A stretch of 64,000 nucleotides of DNA from Acidobacteria bacterium UBA2990 (lineage in GTDB: Bacteria; Acidobacteriota; Vicinamibacteria; Vicinamibacterales; UBA8438). This document shows, one piece after another, positions 17,160-26,960 of the stretch; the first letter of the stretch is position 1; the number at the start of each line of letters is the position of its first letter. A model generated the notes under the pieces. That model saw nothing but the letters and a program-made list of their open reading frames with translations, was not told the DNA's origin and did no database searches. Both the position numbers and the translations under genes were made by a program. The stretch covers positions 88,169 through 152,168 of the forward strand of contig DEAE01000002.1 of the NCBI GenBank assembly GCA_002347025.1, given 5' to 3'.

Positions 17160-18746
17160 GTGAATAGAATCAAGCGGTTGGGGCTTATGACTGTGGTTGC
17201 ACTGTGGGCCTTTGTTCCGCGTTGGACGTCTGCGCAAGAGCTTGCTTCTCCAGTTATCGGGACAATCGAAGTGGTTACTCAGGAAGTTTTCAACGAGTCT
17301 GGTGGTGACTTCCAAGGGCTATACCGGGTGGCAAATGGGATTCATGTGAGAACCCGTGAGAGGGTGATCCTCCGAGAGTTGCTCTTTGAGACTGGAGAGC
17401 CTGTCGATCAGGAACTCATTGAACAGACAGAACGCAATCTTCGGACGCTGCCGTTCTTGCGGGATGCACGTGTTGAAACATATGCGGTAGATGACGATCT
17501 TGATGGAGACGTCGACCGAGTTGATGTGCGTATAACCACATGGGACGGATGGTCGTTGGCGCCACGATTTGACATCTCTAGACTGCACGACCGGACGCTT
17601 TGGGAGCTTGGTTTATCAGAAAAAAATCTGTTCGGTTGGGGAAAGGCGATGAGAGGGTCACACCGCGTGACCCTTGACCGGTCAATTGATCAATTTGTTT
17701 TTGAAGATTATCAAGTGTTCGGCTCAAATGTTGCCATGGAAGCGTCGTTGGCAGACATGAGTGATGGTTCTGAGCAGTTTCTGAAATTTGATCGTGGATA
17801 TTTATCGTTGGTAGACCCATGGACTGTAGCAATGGGAGCTGGTCGCTTCAATCGCACTGACCCACTCTTTAATAATGGGGTAGAAGAGGGTCGGTTACAG
17901 CATGTTGGCCGGTGGGGTGATGTCGAGGTCGGAAGGGCTATTCGGCAGCAAGGGAATAGGGTAATTCGCGTCCATGGGGCTTATCGAATACGCGACGAGC
18001 AAGTTGGTATTCAGTCCAGAGATTTCGCTATTGCTGAGTTTGGTGTTCGAGCCTTGTCCCATCGGTTTGTCCGATTGAACCACGTCAACCAATTCGATCG
18101 TACCGAAGATTTCAATTTGGGGTTCCAAGTGCATGGCACATTAGGCTTGTCGTCTCCGGTCTTGGGTGGGCAGGAGGACCGGGCCATGATGGTGGCATTT
18201 GGGCATGACCAAGGGTTTCGTTTCCGCGATGACCACTTTCTATTGATGGGGTTCAGATTCTCTGGTCGCCATGAAAAGGCAGCGTGGCGTAATTCCTTAG
18301 CGGATGCAAGCCTACGTTACCTGCGGAAGCATTCTTTAAAGCGAGCTTTAGTTGGAAAGGTACATTACCGGTATGGACACAGCCTGGACCCAGAGGTGCA
18401 GATCTTGCTGGGTGCCGAGACGGGGCTTCGCGGCTACCCTATTCGTCAGTTTGAAGGCAATCGTTCGTTCCTTCTCTCCCTTGAAGAGCGATGGTTTGTG
18501 GTGGATGACCTGGGTCAGCTGTTGTCGCTAGGCTTTGCCGGGTTTGTCGACAGTGGTTTTGTGTGGTCTGAATTAACACCTGTCGACCCTGCGGACCTGA
18601 AGACAGCCGTTGGTGTTAGCGTGCTTCTGGGGAGTACTCGGTTGTCGAGGCGACCGGGCATTAGAATCGATATTGGCTATGGTCTGAACGCAGTTGAAGG
18701 AGCCTCTCGGTTGGTGTTTGCGGCAGGGTCAGACCTTCAGTTCTAG
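17160..18746 (+). CDS. Omp85-like outer-membrane protein (POTRA plus beta-barrel)
   Basis: 528 residues from a GTG with AGGA upstream. It has a signal peptide (cleavage near TSAQE), then a POTRA-like segment around residues 60-130 (RERVILRELLFETGEPV ... LRTLPFLRDARVE). A long stretch of alternating aromatic/polar strands follows, with a glycine-rich GLRGYPIRQFEGN motif near 425 that resembles the conserved loop-6 region of Omp85 barrels. It is too short for BamA (5 POTRA, about 800 residues) and is nearer to single-POTRA TamA/TpsB-like translocators or patatin-associated barrels. The substrate is unknown. It is followed at 12 bases by a membrane protein gene. Confidence 0.75.
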   Translation: MNRIKRLGLMTVVALWAFVPRWTSAQELASPVIGTIEVVTQEVFNESGGDFQGLYRVANGIHVRTRERVILRELLFETGEPVDQELIEQTERNLRTLPFLRDARVETYAVDDDLDGDVDRVDVRITTWDGWSLAPRFDISRLHDRTLWELGLSEKNLFGWGKAMRGSHRVTLDRSIDQFVFEDYQVFGSNVAMEASLADMSDGSEQFLKFDRGYLSLVDPWTVAMGAGRFNRTDPLFNNGVEEGRLQHVGRWGDVEVGRAIRQQGNRVIRVHGAYRIRDEQVGIQSRDFAIAEFGVRALSHRFVRLNHVNQFDRTEDFNLGFQVHGTLGLSSPVLGGQEDRAMMVAFGHDQGFRFRDDHFLLMGFRFSGRHEKAAWRNSLADASLRYLRKHSLKRALVGKVHYRYGHSLDPEVQILLGAETGLRGYPIRQFEGNRSFLLSLEERWFVVDDLGQLLSLGFAGFVDSGFVWSELTPVDPADLKTAVGVSVLLGSTRLSRRPGIRIDIGYGLNAVEGASRLVFAAGSDLQF

Positions 18747-18757
18747 TTGCTACTGAC

Positions 18758-19381
18758 ATGGGCGTTAGAGGACTACCGACGAACTTGGTTTCGGATAGGC
18801 AAGCTCCCTGGCGTGTAGGTGCGATGTTTGCGTTGGCTGCCTGTCTCCCTGTCCTCTTTGTTCAAATTGGAGTGCCACTAATCGGTATTTGGGGAGGCTT
18901 TGTCGGGAGCACGCTGCGTCACCCATTCGTCTTGTTGGTGGCGGTATCAGGTGCAGGAGGACAGTGGGTCGGCGGGAGACTCTGGCACGGGCTGAAAAGC
19001 CGGGCAGTCTTCGGAGCGGCTTTTGCGTCTGCTCTAGCGGGTCCCCTATTGGCTGTTACTGGACTCGAATCATTCTCTGCCTATGAAACGGTGCCCCGTT
19101 TGTCATTGGGGTTTGTTCCGGTTTTCGCGGTGCCATATAGCTTCCTAGGGTTGGTTAGTGCCGCCTTGAGTGGTGCGTCTTTGCCAAGAACGTTTCAATT
19201 GATGGGAAGGTTCGGAGTCGGCGGGATGTTCGGAGGCCTGGTTCTTGCAGTTGTTGTGGTGGGTGCAGGTGAGCAGTCAGGTGTCCTCGCTGGGACTCTC
19301 AGGGCAGTTGGTCCTGGAATCGCCTGTGGTCTTCCGGCTGCGATTGGTGGGTCTGCTCTTGCCAAACTGTCGGTTGCTTAG
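18758..19381 (+). CDS. Hypothetical polytopic membrane protein
   Basis: 207 residues with about five or six hydrophobic helices, Gly/Val/Ala rich, and no recognised family motif. It starts 12 bases after the Omp85-like gene and probably shares its mRNA. It could be an accessory inner-membrane protein for that system, but this is context inference only. Confidence 0.6.
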   Translation: MGVRGLPTNLVSDRQAPWRVGAMFALAACLPVLFVQIGVPLIGIWGGFVGSTLRHPFVLLVAVSGAGGQWVGGRLWHGLKSRAVFGAAFASALAGPLLAVTGLESFSAYETVPRLSLGFVPVFAVPYSFLGLVSAALSGASLPRTFQLMGRFGVGGMFGGLVLAVVVVGAGEQSGVLAGTLRAVGPGIACGLPAAIGGSALAKLSVA

Positions 19382-19431
19382 GTAGCAATACGAATTGATG
19401 GGTGCTAACTGGATAGGGTTGGTGATGACCA

Positions 19432-20100
19432 CTAGGGTGAGTAATTCCACTGCCGTTCTGATTGACGTTCACTGCAGTAGACATAATAGAGGCTGACGGC
19501 TGATAAAACATGCCACACGGCATGTGGTTGAATGAAATGTTCGAGTTCGCCACCAAAACAACCTATGCCGGCGTGGTCTAGTCCGAGTAAAAGCGTTCCA
19601 CAGACCAGTAACCACTTTGCGCGGCTGGCATCTGCATTCTCGGTCGACGTGTGTCGCCACAGCCACAGCACGATTAGGGCCTGGGTGGCAACGAGTGCGA
19701 AACCTAGACCGATGTGGACTTGAGGTGCGGTGAGACCAAGAACAGCAAATCCGGTGGTTAGTGACTGCAGTCGAGATGGTGGGAAATATTTTCGACGGAC
19801 TAATGCTGCGGCGAGGAGGTAGCCGGTGAGCAGGGAAATGGCCCCAAGGTCAATGCGCTGAAATATGTCTCTGAATCCAGCGTGGAAGATCAGGGACACT
19901 GTGCCGATGAAGCCTACTAGAACAGGTAGGAACCGAGCCGAGAGCATGCGATCTGTGCTTCGGAATTGCAGCCAGAGAATGGCAGCAACCACAAGGTAGG
20001 CTAGCGCCGAGATGGTCTCCGTTGGGTGGACGATCCAGCCTTCAAGGTCAGGTTCACATGTGCTTAGTCTCGCTCGCTCCAGAGAGCTCCAGGGTGTCAT
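19432..20100 (-). CDS. CREST-superfamily (alkaline ceramidase-like) membrane hydrolase
   Basis: 222 residues, about seven hydrophobic helices. It resembles alkaline ceramidases and other CREST hydrolases: an N-terminal CEPDLEGWIVHPTETISAL segment, then a Ser and His in VSLIFHAGF, an Asp in RIDLGAI, and paired histidines in IQPHAVWHVLS near the C-terminus. These form the zinc site and catalytic set in the family. It overlaps the upstream neutral ceramidase-type gene by four bases (ATGA), so the two are translationally coupled. A sphingolipid or other amide-lipid substrate is inferred; PAQR-type or phospholipase CREST members are alternatives. Confidence 0.7.
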   Translation of the reverse strand: MTPWSSLERARLSTCEPDLEGWIVHPTETISALAYLVVAAILWLQFRSTDRMLSARFLPVLVGFIGTVSLIFHAGFRDIFQRIDLGAISLLTGYLLAAALVRRKYFPPSRLQSLTTGFAVLGLTAPQVHIGLGFALVATQALIVLWLWRHTSTENADASRAKWLLVCGTLLLGLDHAGIGCFGGELEHFIQPHAVWHVLSAVSLYYVYCSERQSERQWNYSP

Positions 20101-21728
20101 CGTTCTGCAATGGCCATGTCGCGAGCAGCATCTATAAGCTCACTCCAGGCCTGTGCGACGTCGTCGCCGAAACGCTTGCCGATGGTGACCCATTCCTCAT
20201 AGTGGTTTGGATGGCTAAAGTTCCACCAACCGACATTGTCATGGAGTGGAACCATATACGAGAGGTAATCCTGAGCTGATCCAATTACTGCATGATGGAT
20301 GCCTGGCATAGCTGAGTCGACTCCCTCCATTGCCGGAAAGTGCCAGATTCCCCATTCGCCGTAGTCTGCTGTGCTGGCCTGTCGCCCCAGAAAGTAGGCG
20401 GGATCGATTTCACCGGGAGCAGTCAAAATGCTCAACGGGCCTAGTTGAACCAGGCTGACCTCGGTCATTACGCAGCCGAGGATGCCTCGGCACCGATCCC
20501 AGTCGTATCTCTGGGTATCTTGTGAGTCCACATCTTGATGCCAAACAGACCAGGTGGCAAGAAGATGGATGAGGTTGTCGACGGGGGTGGAGATTTGGCG
20601 TGTCAGTATCCTAATATTATCAGGTTGGCTGGTTGGAGCGCGGTCGAGGGCAGCTGCTGCTGCGCTCGCGATTTCATATCCAGTGGAGCGTATCTTGTCC
20701 CACCCTTCAGTAACCAAAGCCGGCCGCTTCTTCCCATCTTTGCCCGGTTCATACACTCGCTCACCAGTGGCACTCCATAGTGGAACCGGTGTGCTCCGGA
20801 GGCCTCCAATTTGGTTTCCTAGGGTGCCGACTACATAGATTGCGATGCCGCCGCGCGTGCGTTCCATATACTCGCGAAGATAGTGTGGATAGTCGCTCGA
20901 GATTAGTCGGTTGTCACTGCCGAGTGTATCTGGATGGTTGTGCCAGTTGACTAGGGTAGCGATTGGCTGTCCGTCATCAATACCGACGAACTCTGCAGCA
21001 ACGATGTTGGTGTTCCGAACTATAGGATCACGCTGGTCTCTTTGGATGAGAAAGCGATCGTAGTGGGTTGGGCCTGTGCTGAATTGGTTGTTGATGTCCG
21101 GCAGGTGGCATGTAGAAGCAGATTTCAGGCGAGAGGTTCCAGCGTCGATACATGAGACGTGTGTGGTTGTGACGGTGGCCATGGTAGCTGGCCGGAGCGT
21201 GGAGATCGCTTGGTCGATCGACTCGTAAATTTTTTCGCGAATCTGACCTGCGTATCGACGGTTGTGGTCTGGGATCAACGTTGACCAGAAGCCACTGGCA
21301 TCTGGGGCTGAGTGCGTGTGGGTTGAATGGATGATGACGTGAGATGTAGGAATGCCGTGGATTGCGGTCACTCTACGTCGCACGCGGTTGATGTGCTTGT
21401 GACTGAGTCCAGGGAGATCTGTGGACACGATGATAAGGGTGTCGCCGGTGGAATCCCGCAATGCGAGTGTTCGGGCCCACAATGGGTCATGAATCCCATT
21501 GGCTACTCGAGCGTCGTTTCGAAAGGGGACATAGGGACTAAAACCAGCTAGGTGTACCCACCGATAACATTGGCGAATTTCGTCATATGGATCGCCATTT
21601 GAATTTCCGGTTGCGCTTTTGCACAGGTTTGGCGTGATTTCGATTGCCCCTGCCCCAGCCTGAAATTGTGCTATGGCTGGTGATGTGCAGAGTGTAATGA
21701 GTGTAGCGTTCAGCCAGAAGTGTTTCAC
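20097..21728 (-). CDS. Neutral ceramidase-type exported amidase
   Basis: 543 residues with a signal peptide (cleavage near SPAIAQ). It matches the catalytic domain of neutral/alkaline non-lysosomal ceramidases: N-terminal GAGAIEITP, zinc-site GIHDPLWAR (His80) and the signature HTHSAPD at 137-143. It ends where the C-terminal Ig-like domain of the human/Pseudomonas enzymes would begin, so it may be shorter. The reaction would be hydrolysis of an N-acyl sphingoid amide outside the inner membrane. Related acidobacterial proteins may act on other N-acyl lipids. Its stop overlaps the start of the CREST-type gene. Confidence 0.82.
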   Translation of the reverse strand: MKHFWLNATLITLCTSPAIAQFQAGAGAIEITPNLCKSATGNSNGDPYDEIRQCYRWVHLAGFSPYVPFRNDARVANGIHDPLWARTLALRDSTGDTLIIVSTDLPGLSHKHINRVRRRVTAIHGIPTSHVIIHSTHTHSAPDASGFWSTLIPDHNRRYAGQIREKIYESIDQAISTLRPATMATVTTTHVSCIDAGTSRLKSASTCHLPDINNQFSTGPTHYDRFLIQRDQRDPIVRNTNIVAAEFVGIDDGQPIATLVNWHNHPDTLGSDNRLISSDYPHYLREYMERTRGGIAIYVVGTLGNQIGGLRSTPVPLWSATGERVYEPGKDGKKRPALVTEGWDKIRSTGYEIASAAAAALDRAPTSQPDNIRILTRQISTPVDNLIHLLATWSVWHQDVDSQDTQRYDWDRCRGILGCVMTEVSLVQLGPLSILTAPGEIDPAYFLGRQASTADYGEWGIWHFPAMEGVDSAMPGIHHAVIGSAQDYLSYMVPLHDNVGWWNFSHPNHYEEWVTIGKRFGDDVAQAWSELIDAARDMAIAER

Positions 21729-21893
21729 GCCTACATCGTAGCGCGCCCTGGCTTGAGAATCGATTCTCTATTGAGAAAACAGACTCTTGATTTTGCCTTG
21801 TGCGGAGCTAAGTTTTGGGCAAATGTGCTCTGTTCTAGACTTAGGGTTTGATTTATATGTGTTCCTTGCTGCTCTGGCTTTGCGAAGCGGGTA

Positions 21894-22490
21894 CTAGGGT
21901 AGCCTCCAACCCAGGTATATGCCGATGGCTTGTATGTCTGGATTATGGCTGCTGCCATTGAGGCTATTGTTAGATACGTGCAACCAATGGAAGCCCGTGA
22001 TGAATTGGCCGTTTGCGCTCTGGTGGCTCTGCAACCCGAGTCCGACCTGAGACACGAAGTTGAACCGGGTGCCTAGTTTCGGTATCTGGGTCGATGCGTA
22101 TGACAACCCGCCGCTGCCTTCGGCAAGGATAGAGAAGCTACTGAACCGAATGAGGTTCTGGCGGAGCACGAATGACCAGGTTGGCAGAAAGGCGTTCTGA
22201 CCAGGACTCGGGACCACATGAAGGAGTGCAGTTTGGACTCCGATTGCCCTGTTCGGCCCCATATTTCGAGCTAAGAGGACTTTTCCGCCAACTAGCTGTT
22301 CTCGGTGTTCGTTGAGGTCCCAGGCTTCTAGGAAGAAGGCTCCGCCCATCTCGACATACCAATTTTGTAGTGGTGGCTTGTCTGTTGATGGAGAGGGGTT
22401 GGCGTGGACCGTTACCGTTAGGAATGACACCCCTAAAGTCAGGTATGCCAGTCTGTAAGTTCCTAGCATGGTGAAGTCTCTATCTCCCAA
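21894..22490 (-). CDS. PagL-like lipid A 3-O-deacylase
   Basis: 198 residues; Met8 is an alternative start directly before the signal peptide. An outer-membrane beta-barrel pattern leads to the PagL C-terminal motif HWLHVSNNS (His171, Ser173, the catalytic pair) and the later SHNPDIQ. PagL removes the 3-O-acyl chain of lipid A at the outer-membrane surface. It is a monocistronic gene beside the ceramidase pair, so the neighbourhood has an outer-membrane lipid theme (inference). Confidence 0.78.
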   Translation of the reverse strand: MGDRDFTMLGTYRLAYLTLGVSFLTVTVHANPSPSTDKPPLQNWYVEMGGAFFLEAWDLNEHREQLVGGKVLLARNMGPNRAIGVQTALLHVVPSPGQNAFLPTWSFVLRQNLIRFSSFSILAEGSGGLSYASTQIPKLGTRFNFVSQVGLGLQSHQSANGQFITGFHWLHVSNNSLNGSSHNPDIQAIGIYLGWRLP

Positions 22491-22668
22491 TCACCCAAAA
22501 TATCTAACTGGCGAGGTAGTTCTGTAGTGGTCGAGTGACAGCTACGAGAAGCACCCTCCGTCTGGAGAAGCAGATGGTGTCGGTTCTGCAATGTATCGCC
22601 ACTCACGCACGGTAAGAGCGCTTCCTGGTCGAGGGGGGTGCTGGGAAAGATAGACTTTTCGATCTCAT

Positions 22669-23196
22669 CTAAGGACTTGGAATGTTAGTCAAGTCGGTTG
22701 TTTCAGCGCCCCTAAACTTCGCCCAGGCGTCTGCAAGAGAGGCTGGTTCGCATCGACTGACGATGGTTCGGCTACCGCTTTCAGCCAGTAGCTCGTGGCG
22801 TCGTAGTTCAACCTCGCATCCGCCAATGCCTTTGAAGCAGCCAATCTGTTCTAGCGGTGTGTCGCCGTCTTTCCATACGGAGCAGTAAATGGGGTTTGTC
22901 AGTGACTCACAGCGTTCTGACGTCGTGTAGCCCGAGTAATTTGGCAATGAGCGGACAAACTCGGTGCATGTGTCTAGTCCCGAAAACTCGCCACGTGAGA
23001 AATCTATTTCACCCCACGGGAGTAGGTTGATAAAGATGTGGTCCGGAAGGTCTGGTGCTTCGATGGCCTCGGTGCTGATTTCAGCGGTTTCTATGCTAGG
23101 TGCTTCTTGGGAAGGTGGGGCCGAGCAGGTGGCGACTAGGGTGGCAGCGAGGATGGTGGGTAAAGGGCGCGTTTGTTGCTTGATTCGCGGTTGCAT
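22669..23196 (-). CDS. Hypothetical exported/lipoprotein with conserved cysteines
   Basis: 175 residues. The N-terminus has a hydrophobic stretch ending in LVATCS, a weak lipobox because Thr precedes Cys. A Glu/Ala/Ile-rich linker and a C-terminal region with six cysteines (TCTEF, ERCES, IYCSV, IGCFK, GGCEV, SRCEP) follow, likely disulfide-bonded in the periplasm. Family not recognised. It is divergent from the thioredoxin-like gene downstream. Confidence 0.6.
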   Translation of the reverse strand: MQPRIKQQTRPLPTILAATLVATCSAPPSQEAPSIETAEISTEAIEAPDLPDHIFINLLPWGEIDFSRGEFSGLDTCTEFVRSLPNYSGYTTSERCESLTNPIYCSVWKDGDTPLEQIGCFKGIGGCEVELRRHELLAESGSRTIVSRCEPASLADAWAKFRGAETTDLTNIPSP

Positions 23197-23333
23197 GTCG
23201 AATCGAGTATACAGGTCTCTAGCCGAACTTATGCGTTCCGGAGATACTGTGCTTGGATTCGGCTGGCGGAAGTGCGCCTGTCCGAGAGTACAATACTACT
23301 TTACCTACATGTGGTGACGGGGGGATGTTAACT

Positions 23334-24317
23334 ATGCCGGTGCAACACTTGAAAGGATTCGCGCTCGCTCTGGTTTTGTTGTTTAACCAGGCTTGCGAAT
23401 CTGGCTCTGGAGCTGTCGAAACGACCGACCAGGTGGCTTCTTCATTGGAGATAGTCGACCTGGTAGGACAGATGCGTGACCTGGCTTGGGCCGAGCAGGT
23501 GGACGTGGCGCAGGCCCTTATCGAGAGCGAACGGTCCGGTCAGGATACCTCATCTCCAGGCTGGCTATTGGCGGTGTCTTGGCTCGGGCGGGGAGCGAGT
23601 TTCGCCGAGCGGTGGGATGTGGCCGAGCTCTATGCCCAGGAAGCCCATGATGGCAGCGTTGAGTTGTTGGCTCACCGGGACCTTGACGCTGAGGGCCAAT
23701 TGCCATTGGCTTTGGGGGCGGCAATTGAAGTTTTGGGGCACTCCAAAGAGGCTGCAGGCGAGCGTGTTGGAGCGGTTGATTTCTTGACTGCCCAGCGCGA
23801 CCTCTACAGGGGCACGTCGATTGAAACCCGCATTCAGAAGAATGCGCTTCTTCTTAGTCTTGAAGGTCAGCCGTTTCCGGAACTAGACGTTGAACATTAC
23901 CTTGGTGAGCGTCTGCTTTCGTCAGATAGTCTTGAAGGCAAGGTCGTCGTAGCCTTTTTCTGGGCGCACTGGTGTCCCGATTGCAAACGTCAGATACCGG
24001 TTCTAGAGCAAATCTACGAGACCTACGGCGATCAGGGCGTTGTGATTCTAGGCCCGACCCAGCTCTACGGTTATGTGGCACGTGGTCAGGACGCAACCCC
24101 TGAACAGGAACTTGAATATCTACGAGGAGCCTATCAAGAGCGTTTCCCGATTCCTTCGTGGATGAGTGTGCCAGTTAGTCAAGAGAATTTCCTTGAATTT
24201 GGAGTTAGCACTACCCCCACGCTTATTATCATTGACCGTGAGGGGACGGTTCGTCTTTATAATCCTGGAGATTTGCCATTTGACGAACTATCGGGTCACG
24301 TGGAACGGCTACTCTAG
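23334..24317 (+). CDS. TlpA/ResA-like thioredoxin lipoprotein
   Basis: 327 residues from the ATG at 23334, with GGGG nine bases upstream. It opens a lipoprotein signal (ALALVLLFNQAC). A helical, TPR-like middle part of about 170 residues precedes a thioredoxin fold with WCPDC and the cis-proline loop STTPTLII. Such proteins reduce or isomerise periplasmic disulfides, often for cytochrome c maturation. The neighbouring cysteine-rich exported protein may be a client; this is only positional. Confidence 0.8.
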   Translation: MPVQHLKGFALALVLLFNQACESGSGAVETTDQVASSLEIVDLVGQMRDLAWAEQVDVAQALIESERSGQDTSSPGWLLAVSWLGRGASFAERWDVAELYAQEAHDGSVELLAHRDLDAEGQLPLALGAAIEVLGHSKEAAGERVGAVDFLTAQRDLYRGTSIETRIQKNALLLSLEGQPFPELDVEHYLGERLLSSDSLEGKVVVAFFWAHWCPDCKRQIPVLEQIYETYGDQGVVILGPTQLYGYVARGQDATPEQELEYLRGAYQERFPIPSWMSVPVSQENFLEFGVSTTPTLIIIDREGTVRLYNPGDLPFDELSGHVERLL

Positions 24318-24399
24318 AACAGGTGGACATTCTGCTAGAGCCCTGGATGGCGGATCAGATTCCCATTGAGTATTTTCGTAATCTTGCTTTGTGCTGGAC

Positions 24400-25161
24400 T
24401 CAGTGGGTTAGTCCGTAGAGAAAATAGTTAACACCGATCTGGAACCCTGTGTTTTCGGCATCAATAGGAAAGAGGCCTCGTCCGGCAAGTTGCCAGTACT
24501 CGGCAAGGTTGGTGTTGTAGTTGACAATGGCCATAAGTCGACCGTTCGGGTCGTTGTTTTCGAAGACACCGAAGTATTCTGGCGTGAGGCCTCCAAGGTG
24601 ATGGTTGATCGGGTTAGGCGCGTCAATCTCTTCAAGTACGAAGAATGAATTAAAGATGGGATGAGTGGAATCCAGCGTCATGAGCTGAGCGTCTGGCAAC
24701 ACGCGTTTTAGCTGTGCCTCAAAATTAACCCATTGACGAGTCTCAAAGTCATTAAAGATGATGAAACCGCCTTTCTGCATGTAGGAACGAAGCACGACGG
24801 CTTGTTGGTCGGTCATCACCCAGAAACCAGGCTCCCACATCATCGCGACGGGGTGTTTGAAGAGGTCGGGGTCATCAAGGGACAGTATGAGGCTGCCATT
24901 CGTTCGTGCGTTGACGGCCGTAAATTCCCCCACCACAGACATTAGATTCGCCTCTGCTCCAGGAAACTCATGTAGCCACATGTTGAAGCCTCGTCCAACG
25001 GGAGGAGAGCCATATGTGCCAGTGGTCCAGCGAAGACGTACGAAAGTCACACGGCCATCGTAGGGTAGCGCTGATCGTCCCCAAGCTTGCTGAGCGGGTT
25101 GGGCCGCAATGGGTACCCAGCTGAGGACGAGCCCCATCATCACTAGTATTCTGGGAATCAT
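24400..25161 (-). CDS. DUF4159 exported protein
   Basis: 253 residues with a signal peptide (cut near IAAQP). The body shows the DUF4159 pattern: VTFVRLRW near 40, GFWVMTDQQAVVLRSYMQKGGFIIFNDFE in the middle, LDSTHPIFNSFF, and a C-terminal GFQIGVNYFLYGLTH. DUF4159 resembles a glutamine amidotransferase-like fold and often lies beside MoxR/DUF58 operons. Here it stands alone, divergent from a broken PQQ dehydrogenase. Function unknown. Confidence 0.8.
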   Translation of the reverse strand: MIPRILVMMGLVLSWVPIAAQPAQQAWGRSALPYDGRVTFVRLRWTTGTYGSPPVGRGFNMWLHEFPGAEANLMSVVGEFTAVNARTNGSLILSLDDPDLFKHPVAMMWEPGFWVMTDQQAVVLRSYMQKGGFIIFNDFETRQWVNFEAQLKRVLPDAQLMTLDSTHPIFNSFFVLEEIDAPNPINHHLGGLTPEYFGVFENNDPNGRLMAIVNYNTNLAEYWQLAGRGLFPIDAENTGFQIGVNYFLYGLTH

Positions 25162-25384
25162 ATTAGGGTCCGTTTGATCACTGGTTACCTGAATCCAGTC
25201 GGTTCAATAATCACCCATGATGTAACGGTTCGCAACTGTCTATTGTCGGAGTTGAGACCGGTAGCGTTTTGGAGTGAGCCACATTGCCTCTGAAGTGCTT
25301 CTGTCAGATGGTAGGAAGCTTTATGACCTCTAGTTGGTAAGATCTTGGTTGTTGATCGGGACTAGCAGGTTATGGGGGAGTTCT

Positions 25385-26762
25385 ATGACAGGCCGGCAGG
25401 GAGGTCTCGTTGTCGTGTTTTTGGTTCAGGTGTTTGTGGTTGTTGCGACAGCTCAGCAGGGCGCGACCGGAGGAGAGTGACGCGACTATTTCAAGGGCCA
25501 TGCCGCCCGGATGGGCCCGTGCGTATGATGCGAAGACTGGTCGACACAAATGGGATTTCCATACCGTGCCTCAGAGTGCGGACGAATACGGAGCTGATAC
25601 CTGGTTGAACGACTCATGGCGAGAGGCTGGCAATACCAACATTTGGTCGATCATGAGCGGAGACCCGGAATTGGGGTATGTCTACCTGCCGATTGGGACC
25701 CCAACTAGCGACTATTATGGCGGCCATCGGCCTGGTGATAATTTATTTGCTGAGAGTCTTGTTGCGGTAGATGTTGAGACGGGTCAGCGGCAGTGGCACT
25801 TTCAAATGGTGCACCATGGGTTGTGGGATTATGACAATCCAGCAGCGCCCAATTTGATTGATGTGATGGTTGAAGGTCGGATGGTTAAGGCTGTTGCCCA
25901 GGTGACCAAACAAGGCTACCTCTATGCCTTTGACCGGGTGACCGGAGAACCTATCTGGCCGATCTTGGAACGGACGGTGTCTACCGATACCGACCTGGTT
26001 AGGGAAACCCCATCTCCGACACAGCCCTTTCCGACTAAGCCGCCACCCTTTGAGTACCAGGGGACCTCTATCGAGGACCTTGTAGATTTCACCCCTGAGA
26101 TCAGGCAACTAGCGATAGAGGCAGTGGAGGGTTTCCGGCTCGGGCCGTTGTATACCCCCAACAGTATGGCTGGGACGGTCTTTCGACCCAGTATCGGTGG
26201 TGGTGCGAACTGGTCTGGGGCTGCGGTCGACCCCGAGTCTGGTCTCTTGTATGTCACCTCCAGAAATGCACATTCTGTGATGGGCTATCGAGAACCAGGT
26301 CCCGAGGAAGAATCAACGCTTCGCTATATTGTGGAATTTGGACGTCAGGGACCCCAAATGCCTCAGGGATTACCTCTATGGAAGCCGCCTTATTCACGTG
26401 TCACGGCTATCGATATGACGCGGGGTGAGCACACCTGGATGGCACCACTTGGGAATGGCGACCGATACCGCAATCATCCAATGCTGCGTGGCCTCAACTT
26501 ACCGCCACTCGGCGGAGACGGACGGGGGTCCCCACTGCTTACGAGCACCCTTCTAGTGGTGCCCGTGACTGCAGGTGGTAAGGATGGTGGTCCTCGCTTG
26601 GTAGCCTACGACAAGGGGACGGGCCAAGAGTTGGGTTCGGTTGACCTTCCTGGAGGAGCTTTGGGAGCACCAATTGGCTATATGTTGGAGGGCAAACAGT
26701 ACATTGCGGTGACAGTTGGGGGCGAGGTGCCGGGCTTGGTCTCGTTCGGGCTTCCACACTGA
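25385..26762 (+). pseudogene. PQQ-dependent dehydrogenase, internal deletion and frameshift
   Basis: An ATG at 25385 opens a good signal peptide in one frame ending ATAQQGATGGE then TGA at 25478. In intact relatives this continues as a mature N-terminus of the type GEWRTYGGD. Instead the next recognisable piece, beginning around PGWARAYDAKTGRHKW (about 25508), is in another frame and corresponds to a point some 150-200 residues into such proteins. From there the propeller continues intact to the stop at 26762, with WDYDNPAAPNLIDV and typical PQQ dehydrogenase repeats. The simplest reading is one deletion that removed the first blades and shifted the frame. An assembly error is the alternative. 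Confidence 0.75.
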
Positions 26763-26960
26763 ATCTCGGCGAGTCTTTCCCGTTACCGTCTACAAGCCAC
26801 AGTCTGGGAGCATTTGGTGACTAAAATAGGCGATTGCGTAACAGTCTCGCCGTGGACCGGCAGGGGCGAGTCGGTTTCCCGTAATGGGGTCTGCCATGTC
26901 GGGCAGGCTTAAGCTAGCGACATATTGCGTTAAGCCATTGACCCTCGTCGACCGGGTTGG

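Noticed and set aside
25410..25507. An intact start for the PQQ dehydrogenase at 25410.
   Set aside because: The peptide from 25410 is an out-of-frame reading of the true signal peptide coding region, so I treat the gene as broken.
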